From Cryptomeria japonica (lineage: Eukaryota > Streptophyta > Pinopsida > Cupressales > Cupressaceae), in assembly GCF_030272615.1 (NCBI RefSeq), contig NC_081406.1:168786361-168846360 (forward strand): DNA of 60,000 bases, given 5' to 3'. The position numbers were made by a program, and so were the translations under genes. This document shows positions 36,106 through 48,329 of the stretch, piece after piece. The notes under the pieces were generated by a model, which searched no databases, had not been told where the DNA came from, and saw only the letters and a list, made by a program, of their open reading frames with translations. How positions within the stretch are numbered: position 1 is the first letter of the stretch; each line of letters starts with the position of its first letter.

Positions 36106-36606
36106 ATCCGGAGCAAGGGGACTATCTGATGTTCAAAAGGACCCTATTGAAGGTACCAACTATCAAGGAGCCACCACAGAGGAAGTCATTGTTTAGAACT
36201 ACTTGCAAGGTAAGTGGAAAGGTATGTAGAGTCATTGTGGACTCAGGGTCAACTGATAATATTGCTTCAGCAGAGATAGTTAGAAAACTTGGATTGAAGA
36301 AGCTTCCTCACCCTTGCCCCTACAAAGTCTCCTGGTTGAGCAAAGAGCAGAAATCTTTGGTAAGTGAACAAGTTTGGGTTGACTTTCAAATAGGTGAATA
36401 TAGAGACAAGATTTGTGTGATGTTGCAGAGATGGATGCTTTCCATTTACTCCTTGGGAGACCATGGCAATATGATGTAGACTCAAGGCATGATGGGATGA
36501 AAAATATCTATAGTTTGACCAAAGATGGTGTGCAATACACTATGACCCCACTGCCGGATGATGGCAAAGACAATCATGTTGTGACTAGTGTCATGTTAGT
36601 AGGCTA
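36106..36606 (+). pseudogene. gypsy-1 aspartic protease
   Basis: VIVDSGSTDNIAS (about 36230) carries the DSG active site of retropepsins. The frame shifts near 36412, and the C-terminal part (HLLLGRPWQYD) continues in another frame. The protein would process the polyprotein; this copy cannot be made intact. Confidence 0.8.
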
Positions 36607-36699
36607 GGAGGAGTTTATGCAGACAATGAAAGAGAAGGATACCCCATGCTTTTCCATAGTGGTGAAGCCAACATAAGAAGTAAGGAAGAAAGAAGAAGA

Positions 36700-38120
36700 C
36701 AAAGTGCAAGAGAGGACTGCAGGTCCTAGAGAGGTGAAATAGTTATTGGAAAGATACAAGGGTATAGTTGCAAGAAGCAAACCAGAGACCCTGCCATCTT
36801 TCAGATATGTAAGTCACTGTATTGACCTCATACTAGGCTCTACATTTCCTAGCAAAGCAACATATAAATTAACCCCTGATCAGAATGAAGAACTTGCAAG
36901 GCAAGTACATGAGCTGCTAGAGAAAGGGTTCATAAGGAAGAGCATTAGCCCTTGTGTTGTCTCTGCAGTATTGGCCCCAAAGAAAGAAGGTACATGGAGA
37001 TTATGTATGGATTCAAGAGCCATAAACAAGATCACAATCAGGTATAGTTTCCCTATGCCTCAGATAGAAGATTTGATGGACTGTCTAGTAGGATCCAAGT
37101 ACTATTCCAAGGTGGATTGAGAGTGACTACCATCAAATCAGGATGAGAGAGGGGGATGAGTGGAAGACCACCTTCAAAACAAATGAAGGAATTTATGAAT
37201 GGTTGGTTATGCCTTTTGGCCTCTCAAATGATCCTAGTACATTCATGAGACTCATGAATGAAGTCTTGAAACCCTTTATCAATCATTTTGTTGTTGTGTA
37301 CTTAGATGATATCTTGATTTTTAGCAAGAATAGGGATGAGCATCTAATACATTTGGATTTGGTGTTGAAAAGGTTAAATGAAGAGCAGTTGAAGATCAAT
37401 TTGGAAAAATGTGTCTTCTTGCAGGAGGAGTTAGTATTTCTTGGTTTTGTAATCTCCAAGATCAGCCTCAAGATGGATCCATCCAAGGTGAAAACAATCC
37501 TCAATTGGCCTACACCTAGAAATGCAAGTGAGGTAAAGAGTTTTCATGGTCTTGCAAGCTTCTATAGGAAGTTTATTAAGAATTTTAGTGGTGTATGTGC
37601 ACCTATGATTGACACTATAAAGGGGGGTATAAAATGTCAGTTTGTATGGACTAGTGAAGCAAATATGTCCTTTGAGTATTTGAAAATAAGGGTAGTAGAG
37701 CAACCTATATTGGTTCTACTTGATTTCCATAAGGTTTTCACCATAGAATGTGATGCAAGTAACAAGGTAATAGGAGGAGCCTTGAGTCAAGAAGGTAGAC
37801 CAGTAGCCTTCTTTAGTGAAAAATTGAATGAAGCCAAACAAAAGTACTCAACCTATGACTTGGAGATGTATGCAATGGTCCAATCTTTGAGGAAATGGAG
37901 GCATTATTTGTTACCAAAGGAATTTGTAGTCTATATTGATAACCATGCTCTGAGTTTCTTGAATAGGAAGGACAAGTTGAATCACCGACATATGAAGTAG
38001 ATGGAATACCTTCAAGCATTCACTTTCACCATCAAGAACAAGAAAGGAGTAGCAAATAAGGTAGTTGATGCCCTTAGTAGGAGGAACTTGACAGTGAAGG
38101 AGATTCAGTTAGAGAGCATA
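36700..38120 (+). pseudogene. gypsy-1 reverse transcriptase and RNase H
   Basis: RT motifs in order: VSAVLAPKKEGTWRLCMDSR, a two-base frame break at about 37117-37130 in the YHQIR region, [15 protein letters not shown], then VVYLDDILIFSK with the catalytic YLDD intact. RNase H follows with FTIECDASNKVIGGALSQ and SEKLNEAKQKYSTYDLEM. A TAG at 37998 interrupts the RHMK...MEYLQ segment, where the family has Trp. Confidence 0.9.
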
Positions 38121-39402
38121 GGAATCACTTCCATGAAGGATATGTACCAAGGAGATGAGGATTTCAAAGAAGCATACCAAGTGTGTAAGGAAATGGGTGA
38201 CAAGTACCATAAAGGAGTTATCATACTTCATTTTGCAAAGAGGTCTACTTTTCAAGGGAAGCCAACTTTGCATCCCTAAAGGCTCCATGAGAGAGAACAT
38301 TGTGAAAGAGAAGCATTGTGGTGGATTGGCAGGTCATTTTGGGATTGACAAGATCCTTGAGTTGGTTAGAAGATTCTACTTATGGCCTAAGATGCAGACT
38401 AAGATTAGAAAGTATGTGGAAGGTTGTATGATTTGTCAAAAGGCCAAGGGTAGTAGTTCAAATACAGGTTTGTATACTCCTATTCCCATACCAAACAAGC
38501 CATGGGATTCGATCAACATGGACTTTGTATTAGGACTCCAAAAGACAAAATAGGGTTATGACAACATCTATGTAGTTGTTGACAGGTTTTCAAAATTGGA
38601 TCACTTTCTACCTTGTAAAACCACACATGATGCATCTCACATAGTAGGTATATTCTTCAAGGAGGTTGTCAGCTTGCATGGTTTGCCACTATCAATCATC
38701 TCAGTTAGAGGTTCTAAGTTTATTGGGCATTTTTGGTAAACTCTTTGGAGAAGGTTGGGTACCAATTTGTCATTTACATGAGATTATCATCACCAATCTG
38801 ATGGACAGATTGAGGTCATCAATAGGTCACTTGGAAACCTATTGAGGTGTTTAACTAAAGATCAAGGAGCTGCATGGGATTCAATACTTCCTCAAGCAGA
38901 AATTTCTTATAATGACTTAGTGAATAGGAGCACTGGTCATAGTCCCTTTGAAATAATGTATAGGTCACACCCTATAGGTGTATTGGAGTTGAGAGATGTG
39001 AAGGATTTGGATAGAAGAAGTGCACAAGTAGAGGAATTTTCAGAAGTGATGACAAACATACACAACCAAGTAAAGGATAGGTTGGAACAAACCTCAGATA
39101 AATACAAGCATGCAGTAGATAGGAGAAGAAGATATTTGCAGTTTAAGGTTGGAGATATGGTGATTATTCATCTCAAGAAGGAGAGAACCCCTAAGAAGAA
39201 ATACACCAAGTTGATGAAGAAGAAGATAGGTCCTTTAAAGATCATCCAAAAGTGTGGCAACAATTCCTACAAGATTGATCTCCCTCTGGACATTGGTCTC
39301 TCTAACACTTTCAATGTTTTAGATATATATGCATATAAAGATCCTGTTACTGATGTGTGTGATGTAGTTCAAGATGATTCCAGCAGCGAAGAGATGTTAT
39401 AA
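38121..39402 (+). pseudogene. gypsy-1 integrase
   Basis: After a frameshift near 38200 the HHCC zinc finger is present (HCGGLAGHFGIDK ... CMICQ). The first catalytic Asp is in NMDFVLG. The second site reads ISVRGSKF, with Val where the family has Asp, so catalysis is lost. The Glu of GQIEVINR remains. Stops occur at 38551 (TAG), 38737 (TAA) and about 38779. The C-terminal part up to 39402 is long and intact. Confidence 0.85.
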
Positions 39403-39426
39403 GACCTACCTAAGTAGCCTAAGCTT

Positions 39427-39600
39427 GAAGTTGAACATGTACTTGACAAGAGGGTGAGTAAGAAAACAAGGAGGCATACCTACTATGAGTACCTAGTCCA
39501 ATGGAAGGACAAGCCTTTAGAAGATACAACCTGGATGAAACAACACACTTTGGAGAAGATTGGATGCAAGGTTCCAAATTTGCCAACTCAAGAGACTTGA
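39427..39600 (+). pseudogene. gypsy-1 chromodomain
   Basis: VEHVLDKRVSKKTRRHTYYE, YLVQWKDKP and TTWM match the chromodomain pattern of chromoviruses, which guides integration by binding modified histones. It lies at the integrase C-terminus after stops at 39400 and 39415. The aromatic positions Tyr and Trp appear retained. Confidence 0.85.
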
Positions 39601-39622
39601 GTTTTTTATAGCCCCGGGAGTA

Positions 39623-40985
39623 TGGTTCAGGGTACCCTCTTGGTCTTTGGATTTCATTTGTTGTTTGATGTGTTGGATCAGTTTGGATCCTTTGGATGTA
39701 ATAAAGAACCCATTTGTAAGGCCAATTGGCTCTAAGGTCATTTGTAAACCTAGAGACCAAATTAGGCCATTGGGTTCATGTAGTGTAGGAGGCATGTTGA
39801 TAAGTTTTCTTAAGTTGTTTTAGGCCTAGGATAGGTCTAAAAAAAAGTCTATTAGGGACGTTGGCATATCAAAAGTTGCAAAAGTTGCTAAGCAACATTT
39901 TCCACCGATTGGGAATAGAGGTTCCAATGGCCATAACAAATTGGAAAATAGTTTCAGCCATTGGGGAAAGGCCTATTTGTGCCTCTGAGATCATCCATGT
40001 TGGTGTTGGATGAAGCATGTAAAGATTTGGTGGTTTGAATAACAAGAAAAATTAGATTTCACCCAATTTCCATTATTTTCCATACTGTACAATCTGACAA
40101 AGGATTTAATTGCATGGAATTTTGAATTGGTTGGATTGTGGTGTGAGTACAGGTTCTAATGCAAGTGGCCTGACTCCAATTGATAGAGTTTGGAGCGTGT
40201 TGTGGGCAGTTTACCAAAAATTGTCATTCCAAGGCCTAGTTCATAGGGTTTCACCAGGGATGTGGCCCTAACTTGCAAATCCTATTGATTTGGAAAATGC
40301 AAGTTAGGGGTGTGTACACTGAGCTTTCAAAAGGGTGGAATCTGGGAGTGAGAGTTGGTGTGGTTACCACCAAAACCTATGCTAAACAAGATAATGTGTT
40401 TAGTCTAATCTACAAGGAGGGATGAACAAACATTCACCTAGAGAGTGTTTGGTGACTGGTATAATGGTGGATTTGGTCTATTAAAGGCCTAGGGAAAATT
40501 TCCAAGTGGTGAGTTTGGTTCTGCAACCCCATCTTCAAGTAGTTGTTTTGGAAAACAAACCTAATTAGGCCTATTAGGTCTACAAACTCAGTAGATGATT
40601 AGGGGTGTTGGAGAAGAGTCAAAATTAAAGCTATTGGTATTAGATGTAAAGCCCAAAAGGGTATTCAAATATGTAATTTTTTCCTAGAGTGTATTGGGAT
40701 AATTTTGAATTATTTAGAAAATACCGGTCTAGTAGGGCTACTAGGATTAGGCCTAAATAGGGGTTTCTTGACTCGGGTGCAAAAAGGAGACTTCCAAACT
40801 TGGTTGGAAGGTTAGGATGAGTGATCTTAGTTGTTAAGCAGTCCAAACCCTCCTTAGAAAGTGCAATAGGTGACTAATTGCATCAGTGTGTGTAGAACCC
40901 TAGTTGTGGGGTTGTAATAGGCCTTAATCAAGGCATAGAGGGTGATTTTGGGTCTTCTTACCTTCTTGTTTCCCACTCTGCATCA
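39623..40985 (+). repeat. 3' LTR of gypsy-1 (1363 bp)
   Basis: Begins TGGTTCAGGG after GCCCCGGGAGTA and ends CTCTGCATCA. The ends would be the inverted pair TGATGCAG/CTGCATCA if two mutations are assumed at the left. Many substitutions relative to the 5' LTR indicate an old insertion. Confidence 0.85.
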
Positions 40986-41704
40986 TTTTTTTGTGAAATT
41001 TGATATATTTTGGAGAATGTGAAAGAATTTTTGATTTTTCTAGAGAATTTGGAGAATTTTGGTTTTCGAAGATGAAATGTTGAACTTGGATTTGGAGAAT
41101 CTTTCTTGTGCATGCTTGGATGTGGATTGAGGAGTTGTCTGGGATTGCTTCATAGTTGTCTTTTCTTTGAAGGAAGTTTTTTTTTTTTGTGGACTATAAG
41201 ATCATCTAGGATCACCTTTCTATTCAAATATTTTGTCTTCTTCTTTCTTTTAGATTGGCGATCTTACATATCTCTGTTACTTTTATGTATTTTGTTTTCG
41301 AAAGAAAGATTACATGTTAAACATTTGTGTGTTTTTGAAGATTCTAGAATAAACTAAGTCTTGCCATGGTATTTTGTTGATGGGATATGCATGGATATTT
41401 TTGTGTCTTTATTTTACTTTTGTTTATTGAATGAAAGATTGTTTGGGGTTTGCTTCCTTTGGAGACTGTGTTCGTTGCATGTTGTTTGGCGTTGAATTTC
41501 TTGATTTATGATTGTTGAATTGTGTTTTTGGGTAAGAAATACCCTCATCCTTATTGTGTTTGAGTCACTTTCTAAGTCTAGATTTTTTATTAAGTTCATT
41601 GGTGAGTGTTTTAATTTGTGTCCAAGTCATAATTTTGTCTCTGTCACATATGTGCTAAAATAGATAGTATATGTGCTAAAAGAAGTCTTGTATGCGTTGC
41701 AGTA
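40986..41704. other. Unassigned T-rich stretch
   Basis: Target sequence right of gypsy-1, with frequent TTTGGAGAATTT-like runs. The 83-codon ORF is Phe/Leu-rich low complexity. Confidence 0.45.
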
Positions 41705-43140
41705 TGTTGGCATTGAGTTTTGATTGATGTCAACCGATATTGGTATTGTAGGCTATCGATAAGGGCTTGAACTGGTATGAAGTTTTGTCAAATGAATGAG
41801 CATGAACCAACTCAATGTTGGTGGATCGATTGCCGATGTGTTTCAGAGGTGGATGCCAGTTGGAAAAAAGACAAAGGTCGGTGTGTGCATTATTAAGGTG
41901 TGGTAGGTGTGACAGGTTGACATTTAATGTGATTGGTAAAATCACAGACTGATTGTAGGTATTTGCAGCTCGATGAAGGATGGACGACAAAGGAAGATTA
42001 GATGGTTGTTGGCATCATGATCAAAGCATGAAATCAAATTGCAGGATGACCTCAAACAAGAGACAACTGGATCATAAATGTGTCGACTGGTTTCAAGGCC
42101 AAAAATCAGGATTAGGTTTGCTATTTTTAGCAAACATGCATTGGACAAATGAAAAACGTGTGATGATTTATCCTTCCAAAGTAGGTGAGCAATCCAAGGC
42201 AGATCAGATCAGATTTGATAATGATTTGATCATTGGAGGGAAACCCTAGCCTCCCTCTGTTTGAATTGGTTTTTGGCAGGAAAGCTTTAGTTTAAATATG
42301 GCAACCTAAGATAGATAGCTGTTTCTATTGCTAAAGAGTTAAGGATAGAGTGGAATTTCTGAGAGCCAAAAAGATAAACACCTGAAGTGTTTATGAGTGA
42401 AGATTGTACTGGTAAGGAGAAGCAGGGTAAACTGGTGTAAGGAATAAACTAGTAGAGTGAGCATATAACACAGAGGTGACAAACTAGAAGAAGCAGTACC
42501 TGATAGAGAGTGACCAAGTGTGAGTTGAATTCAATAGAATAGGGGGAGAGAAGATTTAGTAGAGTTAGAACTAGCAGAAAGGATAAGTTGTAGTGTGTGT
42601 TGAGTTATTACAAACCGATAAGATAGAAATTGGTAGTGCAAAGCTTTGAAGGGTTGCCAAACTTCATTTGCAGTAGGGATCTTATTTGTGTATCTAATTT
42701 TCCATATTGTTTGTATTGAGTAGGTGTTTAGTGCAGGGGGTGTAGCTCCTTTAGGTTGTAGCCTATAAATTATGTAGGGGTTGGTGCTCCTTTGAGTTGG
42801 TGCTCATAAATCAGGGGTTGATGCTCCTTAGGTCAGTACCCTAAAATTTGTAATCAAATCTTTTCATTGTGAGGATAGATTTGAGAAGATCTCTAGCAGC
42901 TATTCTCATCGAAGTTTTTTTGACATTGGGTTTTCCTCATACATCTAGTGTTATGTGTTGCATCTTCATGTGTGTGTTGTATTATTCTCTTAGATATTTC
43001 TCTTACACACCTTGTTTGCATTGCTTTGGTAACCGAACTGCATTTTGTTTATTTCATATTGAACCGGTATAGCTTCGATTAAGTAAAAATTGTTTAAATC
43101 ATTGATTCACCCCCCTCTCAGTGATCCATTGTCTCCAACA
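41705..43140 (+). mobile_element. Solo LTR M (1436 bp)
   Basis: TGTTGGCATT at the start and TCTCCAACA at the end. CAGTA is repeated exactly on both sides (41700-41704 and 43141-43145). TTGATTGATGTCAACCG lies 14 bp in, and ATTCACCCCCCTCTCAGTG near 43104. No primer site or coding region. The last 400 bp resemble the end of solo LTR C, including the unit GGTTGGTGCTCCTT, here present about three times. Confidence 0.9.
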
Positions 43141-45193
43141 CAGTATTTAGTGTATACACCATTTTGTGTATTAAATGTGTCGAAATATTTTGTTTATGTT
43201 CTAAAACAAGTAGTAAAAGAACTAAAAGAATCATTAAAACTATAGTAAGTAGAAAATGAGCTAAAAGAACTAGCAAATGCACTATTCTACATTTTTTCCT
43301 TTTCTAGCTTAGTTTTTGGAGTCTGTGTCAAACCAGGTCAAACTAGAGGCTTGAATAGGGTCTTTGACATTTTGTTGTGTCTCTTTTCAATGATTAAACT
43401 ATATGATTGTGATAATTTGGGTAATTTCCTATCTCTTATAAGTGTTTGTTCACTGAGGATTGATAGTTTTACATCTATGAGTATGTTTGAGGAATTAGAA
43501 TTGAAATGTAATTCTTATGTAATTTTGTGGTTGAAATTTTGATTTGGAACCTATGAGATAAAGTTTAATGTAGGTTTTATGAGATCCTTATATTTTGTTG
43601 ATCCCTAGTTCTTAGGAGCATGTTAGGGGGAGTGGCTTCCAAGTGGGTGTTGGGGCCCTAAGTGGCTGCCAGGGAATCTGATTGAAAAATTTCTTTAGTT
43701 TAGTGAAACCTTAATTAATGAATTTAGGGGTTTGGGTAATTTTCATATTAACAAGATAATTGTGTGCCCCTCGTGGCCTAGAGTGATAGTTTAGGCTCAT
43801 GATGAGTTAAGGAAGGCTTGAAGGCATGACCTTCTTCCTTGTCATCACAAAAGGATGAGTCGGTTCCGCATGGGTATCACTTGGTTGTTCGGGTCTAGTG
43901 AGAGACTACCAAGGAAATCCTTGTTGATGGCATGTGATGACACTTTCCCCTATGTGTTTCCTCAGACCTTAATATTTATATATTGTGGGGCCTCTGGTGA
44001 GTTTATGATTGAGATTAAGCCTATGTCTTATGTTTTTAAGTCTTTCAGTTTGTCATTATCTATGTGTATGTTTAAGTTTTCATGGTTGCATAGGCATCAA
44101 CCTAGGTTTAGAGTGTGTGTGGGGCCTTATGTCATTATGAGTAGCATAGGGGTTGGACCTTTTTGGTTCCACATGGTTAGGTGGTTTGATGCCTTCTTCC
44201 ATTTGGATTTTCTTTGTGCATTGCTCGTGTACATGATGGATGTTTCTTCTTCTTCTTCTTATTTATTCTTGTTCTATGGATTCATGGAGTAGATGTTATG
44301 TATTCTTTATTTTTCAGGAAATATCATTGTAATATGTAATTTGGATTTATTCATGTAATTGGTGAATTGTGATATTCTATTTGTAAAGGATAATGCGACC
44401 TTGTATGAGATATATTAAGAAATGTAATGATGACTTATTGAATTTATTTTATATAGAAAAGGTATAGGCTATATTTTACGAATGGGTGGATAATCTTGTA
44501 TATTAGGATTATTAACTTAGGAACATTTGATGTTTGGGTGTTAAAATGAACTAATTATGTTAGAAGTGTTAAATAGGCTATAATTCATCATTAAGTATTC
44601 AATGGGTTAAATGGTTACTTTCCTATGTTTTATGTAATGAAATGAACATTAGTTTAAGGGAAAATCATGTATCAATTCTATTTAATGTTACACATATCTT
44701 TACTCCATTATATCTAAGTAATGTCGTTAAGTTGTCCTAGGGAATGTAATTTAAATGTTATAACTTAATTCCGCTTGTGCACTAAAGATTATGTAATCAT
44801 AATAATTTAATGTGTGTATTTAAATTAAGCTTTGTGTTGTTGTAATTTTTTTTTTAATAAATTTTTTTCTAAGTTTTCTAGTTAGATGGTTAGTTTCTCT
44901 AGGGTATTCTTGTCGGGAATTACAAGATGAAATTAAAAACAATAATTAATTATGATATATGATAATATTTTATTAGTAGGGAGAGGTAAATGTAAGAGAA
45001 TATACATGTATAGAAAATTATAGAAAGTATTAACACTAAAAGATGATAACTCAATACAAAGGAGATTTATTTTAAATAAGAATGATAAATAAATATTGAA
45101 AATAAAAAAGAAAAACTAAAGTTAATGATAGATATTTAAAAATAAAATTAGTTTCAATAAGACTGTAACAAGTTAAAAAGAAATCAAGCTTGA
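43141..45193. other. Gene-free stretch, AT-rich on the right
   Basis: A 145-codon ORF at 43855-44292 has no domain I recognise. From about 44300 the sequence is strongly AT-rich with no ORF or repeat landmark. Confidence 0.45.
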
Positions 45194-45999
45194 TGCAAGA
45201 GCATCCCTGGTTCTTGGCAATCTTGCATCAACCAAAAACAATTTCTTTTCTATTGGTTTCCTATTTTACAGTTTTAGCATTTCTTTCTACGTTTTACTGC
45301 ATTTGCTCACCAGACCTTGTGGAGTTGGATTTTGTTTGTGGACATGTTCATCTACCTTATCCTAAGTCCATGGGACATTTGGATCTTTTTTAGGCAAGTT
45401 ATCACTTTTGAAAAGTGAGATAGTTTTCTAGCTCAGAGCACCAGAACCTCTTGGGCCTATCTGCTAATGGAGAATCTTGTGGATCATGTTCATAGCTTGC
45501 AGAGCTTTATTTCATTGATTCCAAACCTCCTTGGCTTGTGGCCAACCTTTCCTTAAGTCCAAACCTCATTCTATGTATTTTCTAGAGGGAATCCTTTGGC
45601 AGAGGTTGAGCTTGTTGTCTTACACATTGCATCTTCTTCATCGGCAATTGTTGTCATCTTGGGCCAATGTGGATCATCCTTGAGCTATTATTATCATATA
45701 AATCAATGTAATCAAGCATTTAGAAGAAAGTGAGATAGATATAGAAGATTATCTAGAAGGTTAGGAGATCTAGAGTTGGCTCACATCCTTTCTTGAGCTC
45801 AAATACTATATTTGATCATGTTTGTAATCAGGCATGTGAGCCGAATCTGTAAGCCCGCAAGTTGTCGGCCAGTTTGTATTTGAAAACATTGATATAATAA
45901 AAGGGTATTTTTCTACATTGCCTCCATCACATTGTGTTACTCTTGTTGCACGGTATAGATTGTTATCTTTGAGGACTTTCTCTTGTCATGAATGCACCA
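45194..45999 (+). repeat. Extra LTR of gypsy-2, in tandem with its 5' LTR
   Basis: Aligns along its length with 46008-46824: both start TGCARGAGCATCCCTGG and end TGCACCA. Eight bases separate the two copies. There is no primer site after this copy. Confidence 0.8.
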
Positions 46000-46007
46000 A
46001 TTTCTAA

Positions 46008-46824
46008 TGCAGGAGCATCCCTGGTTCTTGGCAATCTTGCATCAACCAAAGACATTTTCTTTTTTGTTTGTTTCCCATTTTACAGTTTCAACATTTCTTT
46101 CTGCATTTTATTACATTTTCTCACTGGACCTTGTGGAGCTGGATTTTTTTTGTGCACATGTTCATCTATCTTATCCTAAGTCTATGGGACATTTGGATCT
46201 TTTTCCAACAAGTTATCTCTTCCAAAAAGTGAGATAGTTTTCTAGCTTGAAGCACCAGATCTGCTTGGACTATCTACTAATGCAAAATCTTGTGGATCAT
46301 TTATGTAGCTTATGGAGCTTCATTTAATTGCTTCCAATGTTCCTTGGCTTGTGGATGACCTTTCCTTGGGTTCGCACCTCATTCTATATATTTTTTGGAG
46401 GGATTCCTTTGGCAGAGGCCGACCTTGTTGTTTTACTTATTACATCTTCTTCATTGACAATTGTTGTCATCTTGGGTCAGCGTGGATCATCCTTGAGCTA
46501 TGAATATCATATAAGTTAATGTAATCAATAATTTAGAAGCAAGTGAGACATATATAGAATATTATCTGGAAGGTTAGGAGATTCAAAGTTGGCTCGCATC
46601 CTTGCTTGAGCCCGGATACTATATTTGAGCATGTTTGTAATTAGGCTTGTGTGTTGAATCTGTAAGCTTGCATGTTTCTAACTAGTTTGTATTTGAATTA
46701 TTTGATATAAAAAAAGGTTTTCACTACATTTCCTCCATCACATTGTGTTAATTTTGTTGTGTGACTCTTGTTGCATGGTCTGGACTATTCTCTTTGAGGA
46801 CTTGCTCCTACTATGACTGCACCA
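46008..46824 (+). repeat. 5' LTR of gypsy-2 (817 bp)
   Basis: TGCAGGAGC at the start, GACTGCACCA at the end, primer site two bases later. Confidence 0.85.
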
Positions 46825-46826
46825 AG

Positions 46827-46838
46827 TGATATCAGAGT
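46827..46838 (+). promoter_or_regulatory. Primer binding site of gypsy-2
   Basis: TGATATCAGAGT matches the iMet site TGGTATCAGAGC at 10 of 12 positions; the two changes are G to A and C to T. Confidence 0.8.
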
Positions 46839-46934
46839 GAGATTTAATTCTGGAGATTAAGGAGTCCTGTAAGGATTTTATTGTGGGGTGCCAGATTGAG
46901 GTCTGACTTGCAGGTGTAGACGAAGTGCGTAAAG

Positions 46935-47410
46935 ATGGCCCAAAGAGGAAATATTAGAGGTGTTGGAGCTTGTGGAAATTTAGACCCTGTTGTGATGGAA
47001 ATGTTGAGAGGAATTGCGGCCCCATTGGAAGTTGTTGAAATGGACTAGAGAAGAGGTCAACTTGTTGAAGATGTGAGTGATGATGAAGAAGAAGAGGTGG
47101 TGGGAGAAGGAGAAAATCCACCCATGAATGATCTAGAAGAAGAAAGGTTCATAAGAGCCTTGACAAGAGTGAATACCAAGCTACATTTTAACCCACTGGA
47201 TTATGATGACAAGTTAGATTCAGATGAATTGCTTGATTAGATCATAGAGATGGAAAAGTATTTGGATTTTGAGAGAACATCTGAAGATAAGAAAGTGAGA
47301 TATGCTTGCACTAAGCTGAAAGGACATGCATCACTTTGGTGGGAACATTTATAGGTAGATATAGAGAGAAGAGGTAAAGAAAAGATTAAATCTTGGGAGT
47401 GGATGGCTAA
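46935..47410 (+). pseudogene. gypsy-2 Gag, N-terminal half
   Basis: The ATG is 97 bases after the primer site. The protein begins with a Gly-rich patch and an acidic stretch (DEEEEVVGEG), then a capsid-like core (LHFNPLDYDDKLDSDELL, KYLDFERTSEDKKV, ASLWWEHL). Stops include TAG within EMD.RRG, LLD.IIEM and WWEHL.VDI. It ends at the copia insertion site. Confidence 0.8.
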
Positions 47411-48280
47411 TGTAAGGAAGTTAAGTAGTGGAACAACTTCCTACACTAAACTTGAGAGGAGGGTAATGCAAAATTTTTTATAGATCATCATAAAAATTAC
47501 AGAAAACAAAAATAGATATAACAACATTCAAACCATAACACATTGATTTCGTGGGAAAAACCCTTTCGAGAGAAAAACCCCACACTCCAAAAGTCGCCCA
47601 ATATATTATTCTACAATTAAAACATATTACAATATAATTACAGAGGAATCTCTTCATAGGAGTACCACTAATAAGAGATTCAAAGTAACTCAATAGATAT
47701 AAGACTCTTATCCACAACCTCTATCTCACGCACCTCATAAATAGGAGATACACTACAAGAAAACGCCAAACGGTATTACAAAACCATGGGCCAAAACCAA
47801 CCAATAAGGTGTAGCCAACCTTATCTCCCTTCTAGATGCCCTATGATGTGCATCCCTCCCTTTTACAACTCATTTATGTGTCTGATGTATTTTATATTTC
47901 CTATTCAAGAGTACAAACTTCCAGAGGCCATAACTTGAGAACCATGTGTCCTATTGACGAACAATTTGAAGTGTCGGAACGCTCGTGAAGTGCTCTATTG
48001 TCTCATAAACCACTACACCATTTATGCACACTTTTTCAAGGCATTTCGAGGCCTCTAAATTCCTCAAAATCAATTTAAACCTTGCATTGGACCCCTACAA
48101 AATGGAAAATTTAATATCTTCAAAACTAGCTATGATCTTGTGACATAACTTTACCAAAATGCTTATTTAGCCAACCAGAAGCTTCGTGAAGAATTTTGCA
48201 CCATTTCATGCTTAAATAAAAACTTACTATAAATAGTAACCTTATGTAAATGCAAGGTTGAGACACCATTTTCCCAAAAA
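47411..48280 (-). repeat. 3' LTR of copia J
   Basis: Plus strand TGTAAGGAAG...CCATTTTCCCAAAAA. The end should be CCAACA by comparison with LTR J1; one base appears changed. The TATA-like site (47740s) reads CTCATAAATAGG on the plus strand. Confidence 0.85.
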
Positions 48281-48293
48281 ATCTCCCACTTGT
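48281..48293 (-). promoter_or_regulatory. Polypurine tract of copia J
   Basis: The element strand reads ACAAGTGGGAGAT directly before the LTR. It is shorter and less G-rich than the GCCAAAGGGGGAGAT of the other copia elements here, marking J as a separate lineage. Confidence 0.8.
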
Positions 48294-48329
48294 CAAACAC
48301 CTTGCAAGAGAAAAGGGAGTATCAACACA

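Larger units (their letters stand above)
33554..40985 (+). mobile_element. Complete Ty3/gypsy chromovirus, decayed (gypsy-1, about 7.4 kb)
   Basis: Direct LTR repeats (about 33554-34947 and 39623-40985) flank a plus-strand gag, protease, RT, RNase H, integrase and chromodomain, in gypsy order. LTR ends CTCTGCATCA are the same in both. Flanks TATTT and TTTTT agree at 4 of 5, a plausible decayed duplication. At least four frameshifts and many stops break the polyprotein. Confidence 0.88.

Noticed and set aside
43855-44292. 145-codon ORF between solo LTR M and gypsy-2
   Set aside because: No domain, unusual Met/Phe/Ser content, no promoter or intron signals I can support, and surrounded by repeats. 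Left as unassigned.
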